From contig PGXY01000006.1 of the NCBI GenBank assembly GCA_002839375.1, positions 62,001-126,000 of the forward strand: a DNA stretch of 64,000 nucleotides, in the 5' to 3' direction. Under the pieces are notes generated by a model, which was not told where the DNA came from, did no database searches, and saw only the letters and a program-made list of their open reading frames with translations. The stretch is from Spirochaetae bacterium HGW-Spirochaetae-1 (GTDB taxonomy: Bacteria > Spirochaetota > UBA4802 > UBA5550). Positions 45,709 through 52,618 of this stretch are shown here, one piece after another; positions within the stretch are counted from its first letter, which is position 1; every line of letters begins with the position of its first letter. Made by a program: the position numbers and the translations under genes.

Positions 45709-45783
45709 TAATGTCCGACTTGAATTTATTATTCTGATTCGCAAATCGGTAGTGGTCCCATAATTTTATTAAAGGAATGAATC

Positions 45784-46278
45784 ATGAGTGACGAAAAAAA
45801 CGAATTATCTGCACCAATGCGAGAACTTGTTCAAGATCTCGGGATTAATCCTGATAACGCACAAAACCTTGATTTAGGTGATATTTTTAAGACAGGAACA
45901 AGTCCTATGCTTTTTCTTACTAGAGTTAGCAATGTATATACGCATAGTCATCACCTTGAAAAAGAAAACTCTGACTTAAAAAAAAATTTAAACGATTATA
46001 AAGAAAAATTAGATGAAGCAAAATCACAAATTGTTGCCCTTCAAAAAAGTGAAATAATTTTACAAAAAGATAATGAATATTTATCAACGGTTGGACAAAA
46101 TTCTATTCCCGGAACAATTTTATTTTCAATGGGTAGCGTTTTTATTGGTGTCTGTGGGGGATACATTAATGCAAAAACTTATTTGCCAGCATTTATAACA
46201 GGCTTAATCGGACTTGGTTGTTCCGTTTTGGCTGGTTATTTAATCAATCAAAGACCAAAAAAAGGATTAATCAAATGA
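45784..46278 (+). CDS. Cassette 2: coiled-coil membrane protein
   Basis: A 164-residue protein: a soluble N-terminus, a coiled coil (about 55-105: HHLEKENSDLKKNLNDYKEKLDEAKSQ in pieces), then two hydrophobic helices (about 114-133 and 137-156) with a short basic end. AAAGGAA precedes the ATG. Its stop overlaps the next gene's ATG (ATGA), so the two proteins are probably made together. No known family is recognised. Confidence 0.75.
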   Translation: MSDEKNELSAPMRELVQDLGINPDNAQNLDLGDIFKTGTSPMLFLTRVSNVYTHSHHLEKENSDLKKNLNDYKEKLDEAKSQIVALQKSEIILQKDNEYLSTVGQNSIPGTILFSMGSVFIGVCGGYINAKTYLPAFITGLIGLGCSVLAGYLINQRPKKGLIK

Positions 46279-46733
46279 TTGAAAAAGAATATTATATCCC
46301 TTCAAATTTACAATGGAAAATTTGGAATCAGCGTCTTGAATTAATGAATAAAGAAATTAGAGAATATAGAATAACAAGTATTACAATGTCTACAATTGTT
46401 TGGGCTCTTGTTATAACTGGGAAATGGTTTGGTGAACCAAATAGTATGTCTTTCGTAGTAAGCATGACATTAGGTATGTCTGGTTTTCTTTGGGCTTTTT
46501 GTTATTTATACACATTGCAACTAAATAATTTTTTAATTCAAGATGTTTATTGGAGAGATGAGCCATACGATCTTGAACATGAGTCATATGCAATGATACT
46601 AAAAGAATTAGAATACAAAATAATAGCAAAGTCGAGAAGACTCAAGCTTATAAAAATGCTAATCTCAATTTCTATTATGATGACTATTGCAAGTATTTTT
46701 TCAGTAATCATTCTTAGTCGATCATTTTACTAA
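46275..46733 (+). CDS. Cassette 2: membrane protein, partner of the coiled-coil protein
   Basis: A 152-residue protein with about three hydrophobic helices (about 35-53, 58-82 and 122-147) and an amphipathic start. ATG 46275 overlaps the stop of the preceding gene by four bases. The ORF can be extended to TTG 46218, but that would overlap the neighbour. The size and helix pattern recall small effector proteins of defence systems, e.g. SLATT-like, but I cannot assign a family. Confidence 0.7.
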   Translation: MIEKEYYIPSNLQWKIWNQRLELMNKEIREYRITSITMSTIVWALVITGKWFGEPNSMSFVVSMTLGMSGFLWAFCYLYTLQLNNFLIQDVYWRDEPYDLEHESYAMILKELEYKIIAKSRRLKLIKMLISISIMMTIASIFSVIILSRSFY

Positions 46734-46794
46734 AAATAAGTTTAAAATAAATTCTATTAATTTGAGACTTACATGTAAGACGTCGGACACTACA

Positions 46795-46893
46795 CATAAC
46801 AAAGCTTACCTGCGGCGCTCGGAGTACCTCGCTTGGACTTCGCCACATTGCGGCAAAAGACCGCCGCAACGTCAAGTAAGCAATACGTTATGC
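46795..46893. other. attC-like site 2
   Basis: CATAAC-AAA-GCTTAC-CT-GCGGCG (46795-46814) pairs with GCCGC-AACGTCAA-GTAAGC-AATAC-GTTATG (46862-46892): the classical layout of two core pairs with unequal spacers. The right core is GTTATGC at 46887-46893. The region before the left core (46782-46800) is the inverted complement of the start of cassette 2 (45701-45719) in 18 of 19 bases. Confidence 0.85.
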
Positions 46894-46949
46894 AATTGCT
46901 CCCCCACTTTTTGTTGATCATTGAGGGATAATTGAATAGAAGGATTTAT

Positions 46950-48560
46950 ATGTACAGTGTGAACAATGAATTAGTTAAGAAAGCCATTAAATTTTTAAAA
47001 AAAGATATCTATGATGACTGGTTTTGTGACATTCAAAACTTTGATGATATTTTTAATGACATCAATAATATAACAAATATAATAAACGATAAGATTAGAA
47101 GTGGAAAAGGAATCTATTTAGCAGATAATCCAATATTATTTAATATCCCAAAAGAAAATGGTGCATTCAGATATACATTAGAATTATGTCCATTAGATAG
47201 ATTGGCATATCATATATTTGGAATTCAATTGATTCGTTATTTAGATCGTTCGCTTCCCTTTAATGTTTTAGGCCATCGGAAAAATTTAGATGATAAAATG
47301 TTATTCAAACCAATGATTGAACAATGGAATAAATTTGAAAACTATACAAGGGTTTCTGGAATAAATAAGCATATAATCCAAACAGATATTTCAAATTATT
47401 TTGATTATATAAATATCAACAGACTCCGAATCGAATTAATAAACTCGGCATCTGATGCAAACCTATCATCCGAAGACTTTGTAAATTGTATTTATGCAAT
47501 AGAGTCCATATACGCAATATTAAAACAAATATCATTCGATGGGGAAAGAGGCTTGCCTCAGAATAAAGATATATCTTCATTCTTAGCAAATATATACATG
47601 AGACCACTTGATAAATGCTTAGATGATGCAATTTATTTTAGATATATGGATGATATACGGATTATAGCTAATACTAGAGCGGATGCCAACCGCTATATGC
47701 TTTGCATTATAGAAGAATTAAGAAAATGTGGCTTATCATTAAATAGCAGTAAAACAAAAATTTTAATTCCGGGGAGCAACGAACATACAAATTTTTGTTG
47801 TGAAACGGATTTAGAGGCAAAAAAAACTGAATCATTGTTCAACAGCGGAAAAAGAAAGTACGTAATCGAGTCGTTTAATATAATTTATAACAATGTTATT
47901 AAATATATTGATGAGAGTAAAGTTAATGAAAGAAAATTTCGTTTTTACTCTAATAGAATAATTACATTTTTAAATGCAAAAGATATTAAAGTACCAAAAA
48001 AATTTAAAGAAGAGATTTCAAATAAATTAATCGGAGTTATTTCTGCAAGACCAGATTCTGCTGATAAAATATGTGCTTTAGTAAAAGCAATTGGGCCTTT
48101 TAAAAGATTACAAGAAGATCTTGTCAAGTGGGCTGTAACGCCTGATAATTTAACTTATGAATGGACAGTATATACAATTATTAAAACTCTTATTATGCAA
48201 TCCTATAAATCAAAAATTTTGGATAATTATTGTAAAGCTTGTTTAAATGATATCAACATTCCTGATAATATTAGGGGTATCTCAGCTGTATATTTAAACA
48301 AAAAAGCAAAAAAATCTATCATCAATTTACTATCAATAAATAATTCACATTTTTTTCAAAGACATTTAATAATTGCACTATCAGAAATTAAACCGGATGT
48401 TCTACTGCAAAATATTATTTCAGAAAAAATATTACCGGACTTTAAAGGTCAACACCAGAATCTTTATAAACTTTCTCTGAATGATAACTTCTTCTATGTA
48501 AAAGAACATGAGCGAATCACACAAAGAGAATTAATTCAAGAGTTAAAAAACTATGCTTAA
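46950..48560 (+). CDS. Cassette 3: reverse transcriptase (defence/UG-Abi-like)
   Basis: A 536-residue reverse transcriptase. Motif A is IIQTDISNYFDYIN (catalytic Asp146), motif B GLPQNKDISSFLANIYMRPLDK (201-222, in place of the usual GLPQG), motif C FRYMDD (Asp234-235), motif D GLSLNSSKTKIL. The last 260 residues are helical and could be HEAT-like, as in UG/Abi RTs; there is no maturase or endonuclease domain. ATG 46950 has AGAAGG upstream; TTG 46932 is also open. Its stop overlaps the DNA polymerase start by 8 bp. There is too little room upstream for a retron msr-msd. Priming and product unknown. Confidence 0.93.
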   Translation: MYSVNNELVKKAIKFLKKDIYDDWFCDIQNFDDIFNDINNITNIINDKIRSGKGIYLADNPILFNIPKENGAFRYTLELCPLDRLAYHIFGIQLIRYLDRSLPFNVLGHRKNLDDKMLFKPMIEQWNKFENYTRVSGINKHIIQTDISNYFDYININRLRIELINSASDANLSSEDFVNCIYAIESIYAILKQISFDGERGLPQNKDISSFLANIYMRPLDKCLDDAIYFRYMDDIRIIANTRADANRYMLCIIEELRKCGLSLNSSKTKILIPGSNEHTNFCCETDLEAKKTESLFNSGKRKYVIESFNIIYNNVIKYIDESKVNERKFRFYSNRIITFLNAKDIKVPKKFKEEISNKLIGVISARPDSADKICALVKAIGPFKRLQEDLVKWAVTPDNLTYEWTVYTIIKTLIMQSYKSKILDNYCKACLNDINIPDNIRGISAVYLNKKAKKSIINLLSINNSHFFQRHLIIALSEIKPDVLLQNIISEKILPDFKGQHQNLYKLSLNDNFFYVKEHERITQRELIQELKNYA

Positions 48561-50136
48561 TATTGCATTATTTTTCAACAACTCTCTTGAAGCGATTCCA
48601 TTTGCATTAACTTTAATTAATAATAAAGTTCGTATTATCAGAGATTTTAGGCGTTTACGTTTCCCAGATAATATTATCACTTTAGGGTACACTGATACTA
48701 TTGATTCATTTAGAAATCTAAGCATTCCATTTAACTCAACTCAAAGAAGACTTGAAATATTATATGCTTTAACAATATACTATTCTAAGGGTGACCAGCC
48801 GAAAAAATGGAAATTTCGTAAATCTGAAATCATTGGAAAATATATAGCACCTTCTGTAATCACCAACCTGAAACAATATGAAAATAGTGAGTTATCGTGG
48901 AGTGAATTTAGTAAAATTCTTTTTAGTCAAAAAACAAATTTATTAAATGCGGTTAAAAACGTATATGATCAACTTCTTACCGAATATACCCAAAATTCAT
49001 TAGATAAACTGGCTTGGCTCGAAACTGAATATTTTATTGATAATTATTTTTTAATGAATCAATATAATGGAATTATGGTTGATAAAAATAAAATTGAAAA
49101 ACAGCTTTTTGATATGAATTTTCAAAAATATTCTGCATTATTGTATTTAGAAAAAAATTATAATCTTGATATTTCGAGTTCATATTTATCTGATGAAAAA
49201 ATAGACGAACTTATACTTTCTGAGTATAAAGATTTTGAAAAGACAGAAGAAATTACTAGTTTAATTCAAGTGATTAATACTTCTGATAACAGAATTGAAT
49301 CAATAACTACAGTTAAAGAGTGCCGTATTGATTACGCAAATCTGATTAAACATTATTCTACGGATGATATCCCATATATATACCCACAATATGATGTAAT
49401 TGGCAGTAGTAGTGGTAGAATATTTATTGCAAGCCCCGGTACACAGTACTTAAAGAAATCAAAAAGAGATATATTTTTAGCACAAAATGATCATACACTT
49501 ACATATTTTGATTTTAGAAATTATGAACCTGGCATCGCTGCAGGTCTATCAAACGATAAAAATTTCATAAACTATTATAATTCAGGAGATATGTATTCTA
49601 AAATTGCATCTGAAGTTTATAATGAACCTGAAAGAAGAAAGGATGTAAAAATTTCAATCCTTATGTTATTATATGGAATGTCACCAGAATCATTACATTA
49701 CTATTTTAAAAAAAATAACAATTTCAATCCTGACGGGGTTATTCATATTTTAAACGGTTTTCAACAGTTACAAGAATGGAAAAAAAGTATTTTGGATGAT
49801 GTATTAAAGAAATATACTGTTGTTGATAAAACTTATACAAGAAAGTTTCTACCAAATAATGATTGGAAAATTAAAACATCAGCTGTGAATCATATAATAC
49901 AGTCAACAGGTTCACGGATTCTAAAGCGTTGCATTAAAGAAATTATTAATATTGAAGGAATTAAAATATTAATACCAATGCACGACGCACTTCTTTGTGA
50001 AATTATTGATAGCAGATATGTGGAAATTAAAGAACAGGTGATTCGTATAATGGAGAGCATCTTTACTGATGAAGTGATGTATGCTACCTCTAGAGTAATT
50101 GTAACAGATTTTTCAACGGAAAAAAAATTTCTGTAA
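48553..50136 (+). CDS. Cassette 3: family A DNA polymerase-like protein
   Basis: A 527-residue Pol I-type polymerase domain without 5' nuclease. Before motif A it has SSSGRIFIASPGTQYL, like SGRLSSxxPNLQ. Motif A is FDFRNYEPG with Asp320 and Glu325 in the D705/E710 spacing. Motif B is RRKDVKISILMLLYGMS with Arg362, Lys366 and Tyr374 in the R754/K758/Y766 spacing. Motif C is MHDALLCEI (His477, Asp478). No DEDD exonuclease is visible in the first 150 residues. Both catalytic Asp are kept, so it should polymerise. Overlap with the RT gene implies joint translation and joint function. Confidence 0.9.
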   Translation: MLNIALFFNNSLEAIPFALTLINNKVRIIRDFRRLRFPDNIITLGYTDTIDSFRNLSIPFNSTQRRLEILYALTIYYSKGDQPKKWKFRKSEIIGKYIAPSVITNLKQYENSELSWSEFSKILFSQKTNLLNAVKNVYDQLLTEYTQNSLDKLAWLETEYFIDNYFLMNQYNGIMVDKNKIEKQLFDMNFQKYSALLYLEKNYNLDISSSYLSDEKIDELILSEYKDFEKTEEITSLIQVINTSDNRIESITTVKECRIDYANLIKHYSTDDIPYIYPQYDVIGSSSGRIFIASPGTQYLKKSKRDIFLAQNDHTLTYFDFRNYEPGIAAGLSNDKNFINYYNSGDMYSKIASEVYNEPERRKDVKISILMLLYGMSPESLHYYFKKNNNFNPDGVIHILNGFQQLQEWKKSILDDVLKKYTVVDKTYTRKFLPNNDWKIKTSAVNHIIQSTGSRILKRCIKEIINIEGIKILIPMHDALLCEIIDSRYVEIKEQVIRIMESIFTDEVMYATSRVIVTDFSTEKKFL

Positions 50137-50145
50137 AATTATGAG

Positions 50146-50176
50146 AATCTTAATAAATATTATATTTATTAAGATT
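50146..50176 (+). terminator. AT-rich hairpin after the RT-PolA pair
   Basis: AATCTTAATAAAT (50146-50158) and ATTTATTAAGATT (50164-50176) form a perfect 13-bp stem with a 5-base loop, just after the polymerase stop. There is no long T run, so the role (terminator or structured RNA end) is uncertain. Confidence 0.5.
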
Positions 50177-50195
50177 TAGCACATTAAAAAAAAGG

Positions 50196-50312
50196 GGCAA
50201 CAGTATATATCGCGGCGTTATGCGCTATATCGCTTTAATCCTCGGCCTCCAACACATTTCCTCCTCTGCAACGCTGCGGTAAAAATGTGGCATATGCTGG
50301 GAATGTTGGATG
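50196..50312. other. attC-like site 3
   Basis: GCAACA at 50197-50202 pairs with TGTTGG (50304-50309). CGGCGTTATGCGC (50212-50224) pairs imperfectly with GGCATATGCTG (50289-50299). The right core GTTGGAT (50305-50311) fits GTTRRRY. The arms are less regular than in sites 1 and 2. Confidence 0.6.
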
Positions 50313-50328
50313 ACATTTTTGTTGCATT

Positions 50329-51273
50329 ATGGATATAAAAGTTAAAATCATATACTTGGATTGGAATGTTATTAATCATTTACATGATGGTATTTTACCT
50401 ATTGAATTGAAAAATCTATTAATAAGTTTACAGGAAGAACGAAAAATAATATGCCCTTATACAGCAGAACATCTTAGTGAATTATATAGAGATTCTGATT
50501 CAATACAAGATTCTGAGCATCGAATCCTTGCTTTGATAAAAACATTATCAGAAATTACTAAAAATATTCTATGGTATTTTGACTATAGGGATAATAACTA
50601 TTATTTTAAAAAAATACATCCTTACCAATACTATTTAAATCAGAAAGAAGAAAAAGAAGAATATGGTTTTTCTATAAGATTTCTATATAGATTGATATTT
50701 TACTTTATGAAATTTCAAACAATTAAATTTACTAGAATAATTTCGAAACAATCTCGAATTAAATTTAAGGATATTCATATAAAAACAATTTACGATCCAA
50801 ATAATCCGATTGGGAGTTTGATGTTAATAACTAGAAACTTAACTGAAATTAATACAAGAGCATTTGAACTTCAAAGAAATAAATTAAATTTATGTCCTAA
50901 GGAATTGAACAGTTTAGTGGGTGACGAATTGATAAAAAAAATTAATGATGAAATTGGTAAATGGACTAAAACACATGATTTCAATAGTATTGTGGATAGT
51001 TCACTTCAATATCAAAAGGGTGGTCAGTTCTATAAAGAAGCAGGTCTTAATACATTTTTAGAAATGATGGGTTATCACAAAGATAAAAAATCAATAACGA
51101 TAGAAAGTAAATTGTCTGATAGCAACCATCTAATATTTGGTTTAAAAGCACATACATTTATAACTCATGATAAACGTTTGTTCAATAGAGCCTTACAAAT
51201 TGCAAATATGGAAGATTTAACAACAAAGGTAATATGGGCAAAAGATGCAATAAATTACCTTGAATCTATATAA
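50329..51273 (+). CDS. Cassette 4: PIN-like nuclease-fold protein
   Basis: A 314-residue protein with PIN-like acidic residues: YLDWNVINHL near the start (Asp11), HLSELYRDSD, and near the end HLIFGLKAHTFITHDKRLFNRA. The layout is like large stand-alone PIN-fold proteins of defence islands. It stands alone in its cassette, with no antitoxin. RNase activity is inferred only. Confidence 0.65.
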   Translation: MDIKVKIIYLDWNVINHLHDGILPIELKNLLISLQEERKIICPYTAEHLSELYRDSDSIQDSEHRILALIKTLSEITKNILWYFDYRDNNYYFKKIHPYQYYLNQKEEKEEYGFSIRFLYRLIFYFMKFQTIKFTRIISKQSRIKFKDIHIKTIYDPNNPIGSLMLITRNLTEINTRAFELQRNKLNLCPKELNSLVGDELIKKINDEIGKWTKTHDFNSIVDSSLQYQKGGQFYKEAGLNTFLEMMGYHKDKKSITIESKLSDSNHLIFGLKAHTFITHDKRLFNRALQIANMEDLTTKVIWAKDAINYLESI

Positions 51274-51285
51274 ATAAAAACGTCG

Positions 51286-51345
51286 GCTAACGAGCCTCTA
51301 GAATAAACTGAACACTGGCACCTCCCCCTCCAAGCCCCGTTAGTG
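51286..51345. other. attC-like site 4 (short)
   Basis: CTAAC-GA-GCCTC (51287-51298) pairs roughly with AAGCC-CC-GTTAG (51332-51342). AATAAAAACGTCGGCTAAC (51273-51291) is complementary to the first 19 bases of cassette 4 (50305-50323) in 14 of 19, which supports the boundary. Fold and size (60 bp) are within attC range. Confidence 0.5.
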
Positions 51346-51359
51346 CACCATTATTCTTC

Positions 51360-51388
51360 TTGACTTTACACATAACATTGTGTAAATT
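51360..51388 (+). promoter_or_regulatory. VapBC promoter with palindromic operator
   Basis: TTGACT (51360-51365), 17 bases, TAAATT (51383-51388). Between the two boxes lies a perfect 8-bp inverted repeat, TTTACACA (51365-51372) and TGTGTAAA (51379-51386). Binding there by the antitoxin would block the polymerase. Confidence 0.6.
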
Positions 51389-51407
51389 TACCCCAGAGGT
51401 TAATCAC

Positions 51408-51605
51408 ATGGCAAGTAATTTAAATATAGATATGAAACTGTTAGATGAAGTTTATCAACTGGGAAATTTCAAAACTAAAAAGGAAGCGGTAAACGTTGCG
51501 CTTAAGGAGTATATTCAGAAGCATAGACAAAAAGACATGTTGAAATTTCTAAATAAAGTTGATTTTGATAAAGACTATGATTACAAAAAATCCAGAAATA
51601 GATGA
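51408..51605 (+). CDS. Cassette 5: VapB-type antitoxin
   Basis: A 65-residue antitoxin of the VapB family (SNLNIDMKLLDEVYQLGNFKTKKEAVNVALKEYI in pieces): ribbon-helix-helix N-terminus and an acidic/basic tail. AGAGG precedes ATG 51408; the upstream extension to 51360 would run through the operator. It overlaps vapC by four bases. Confidence 0.88.
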   Translation: MASNLNIDMKLLDEVYQLGNFKTKKEAVNVALKEYIQKHRQKDMLKFLNKVDFDKDYDYKKSRNR

Positions 51606-52039
51606 CAAAATTTATCATTGATACATCAGTATGGTCGGAAGCGCTTCGTCGAAAAAAGAATACGGTAAATTCATCAGAAACTGTTGTAAGAAAAATTATC
51701 GAAAATGATGATGAAATTGTTATTTTAGGTATTATTCTTCAGGAAATTCTAACCGGCATCTCAAATGAAAAATTATGTAGAGAGATAAAAGATATTCTGG
51801 ATGATTTTGCATACTTAGATATTACAAAGAATGACTACATTTACGCTTCCGAGTTAAGTAATAAATGCAGATCAAAAGGAATAATTGCCGGATCAATTGA
51901 CTTTTTAATAGCAAGTGCTTCCATCAGAAACGAAATACAACTGGTAACTTTCGACAAGGACTTTATTAATATCAGTAAACATTCCGATTTAAAAATTTTA
52001 GACATAGATCGTTTTCTTAAAAATAAAACTGATAAATAA
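51602..52039 (+). CDS. Cassette 5: VapC-type PIN toxin
   Basis: A 145-residue PIN ribonuclease with the acidic set Asp7 (FIIDTSVW), Glu in LQEILTG, Asp in GSIDFLIA and TFDKDF. It is the toxin of the pair and probably cuts tRNA or other RNA. Toxin-antitoxin pairs are common stabilisers of large cassette arrays. Confidence 0.9.
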   Translation: MTKFIIDTSVWSEALRRKKNTVNSSETVVRKIIENDDEIVILGIILQEILTGISNEKLCREIKDILDDFAYLDITKNDYIYASELSNKCRSKGIIAGSIDFLIASASIRNEIQLVTFDKDFINISKHSDLKILDIDRFLKNKTDK

Positions 52040-52051
52040 AATAAAAAACAG

Positions 52052-52081
52052 CATATAACAAAGCTTGGCACATCCTGTGCC
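52052..52081. other. attC half-site and small hairpin
   Basis: CATATAACAAAGCTTGGCAC (52052-52071) has the left-arm form seen in site 2 (CATAAC-AAA-GCTTAC). The matching right arm is not found. Instead a short hairpin GGCACA-TCC-TGTGCC (52067-52081) runs into the broken hicA. The array seems to end here by deletion. Confidence 0.5.
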
Positions 52082-52213
52082 GGTCGAAAAAAACTTGAAA
52101 GTGATACCACCTCGTCATCAATTCAGTGGAAGGACATCGCAGCATTATTGATATCGATAGGTGCGGTGGCATCAATAAAACGATTTCTGGAAAACGCAGG
52201 TGTAAAACCATGA
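52082..52213 (+). pseudogene. hicA: hicA toxin, broken at start and middle
   Basis: In the frame from 52082 to the TGA at 52211-52213, the translation is clearly HicA: RKKLESDTTSSIQWKDIAALLISIGA joined directly to SIKRFLENAGVKP. The middle part of the family (about 35 residues, with the dsRBD-like core and catalytic His) is missing, and no start codon precedes it. The stop overlaps the hicB ATG by four bases, as in intact hicAB. The toxin is therefore dead. Confidence 0.85.
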
Positions 52214-52542
52214 TGGAATATAAAGGATATATTGGAATAGTAAACCATGATTCAGATGCGAAGATATTTCATGGTGATGTAATAAATACAAAAGATGTAA
52301 TTACATTCCAGGGAACTTCCGTGAAAGAAATAGAAAAAGCATTTAAAGGCTCAATTGATGATAATATAAAATGGTGCAAAGAAGAGGGTGTAAATCCCGA
52401 GAAACCACATTCAGGAAAATTCAATCTAAGGATTTCTCCGGAACTTCATAGAGAAATAGCAGTAGCTTCAACGAAAATGAATATGTCTTTGAATAAATTT
52501 GTTGAGAAAGCACTTATCGATGAATTGTCACATGTGGAATAA
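52210..52542 (+). CDS. hicB: HicB-type antitoxin
   Basis: About 110 residues: a HicB partial-RNase-H fold (YKGYIGIVNHDSDAKIFHGDV…, VITFQGTSVKEIEKAFKGSIDD) followed by a ribbon-helix-helix (FNLRISPELHREIAVASTKMNMSLNKFV in pieces). It starts at ATG 52210 or 52213. It follows a broken hicA, so it is an orphan antitoxin that might still repress DNA or counter related toxins. Confidence 0.92.
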   Translation: MMEYKGYIGIVNHDSDAKIFHGDVINTKDVITFQGTSVKEIEKAFKGSIDDNIKWCKEEGVNPEKPHSGKFNLRISPELHREIAVASTKMNMSLNKFVEKALIDELSHVE

Positions 52543-52579
52543 AACTCTCTGTGTACAGTAACAGTATTTCCCCACCACC

Positions 52580-52606
52580 GCCCCCTCTCCCCGTGGGAGA
52601 GGGGGC
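52580..52606. repeat. Perfect GC hairpin
   Basis: GCCCCCTCTCCC (52580-52591) and GGGAGAGGGGGC (52595-52606) form a 12-bp stem with a 3-base loop. No T run follows on either strand. It lies at the 3' end of the minus-strand gene 52619-53803 and looks like a common intergenic palindromic repeat. Confidence 0.6.
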
Positions 52607-52618
52607 CGGGGGGTGAGG

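Larger units (their letters stand above)
45006..52081 (+). mobile_element. Integron-type gene cassette array, no integrase seen
   Basis: Genes here are all on the plus strand, visibly AT-rich, and separated by GC-richer palindromic attC-like sites (45600, 46795, 50196, 51286, and a half site at 52052). For cassettes 1 and 2, the first 19-21 bases are the inverted complement of the bases ending at the left core of that cassette's own attC (20/21 and 18/19 matches). Boundaries are about 45006/45701/46887/50305/51338. No tyrosine recombinase is in the window, so it is a cluster of attC sites lacking an integrase, or a part of a longer integron. Confidence 0.8.

Noticed and set aside
45545-45763. 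72-residue ORF between cassettes 1 and 2
   Set aside because: It runs through the attC-like site and has no ribosome site.
46887-46949. Retron msr-msd RNA upstream of the reverse transcriptase
   Set aside because: Only about 60 bp lie between the attC core and the start codon, and no suitable paired arms are seen. The RT motif B also lacks retron features.
46950-48560. Group II intron maturase
   Set aside because: No X, D or En domain and no intron RNA ends. The C-terminus is a long helical region instead.
52126-52209. N-terminal extension of HicB
   Set aside because: These codons lie inside the hicA remnant in another frame. The HicB family begins at MMEYKGYIG (52210).
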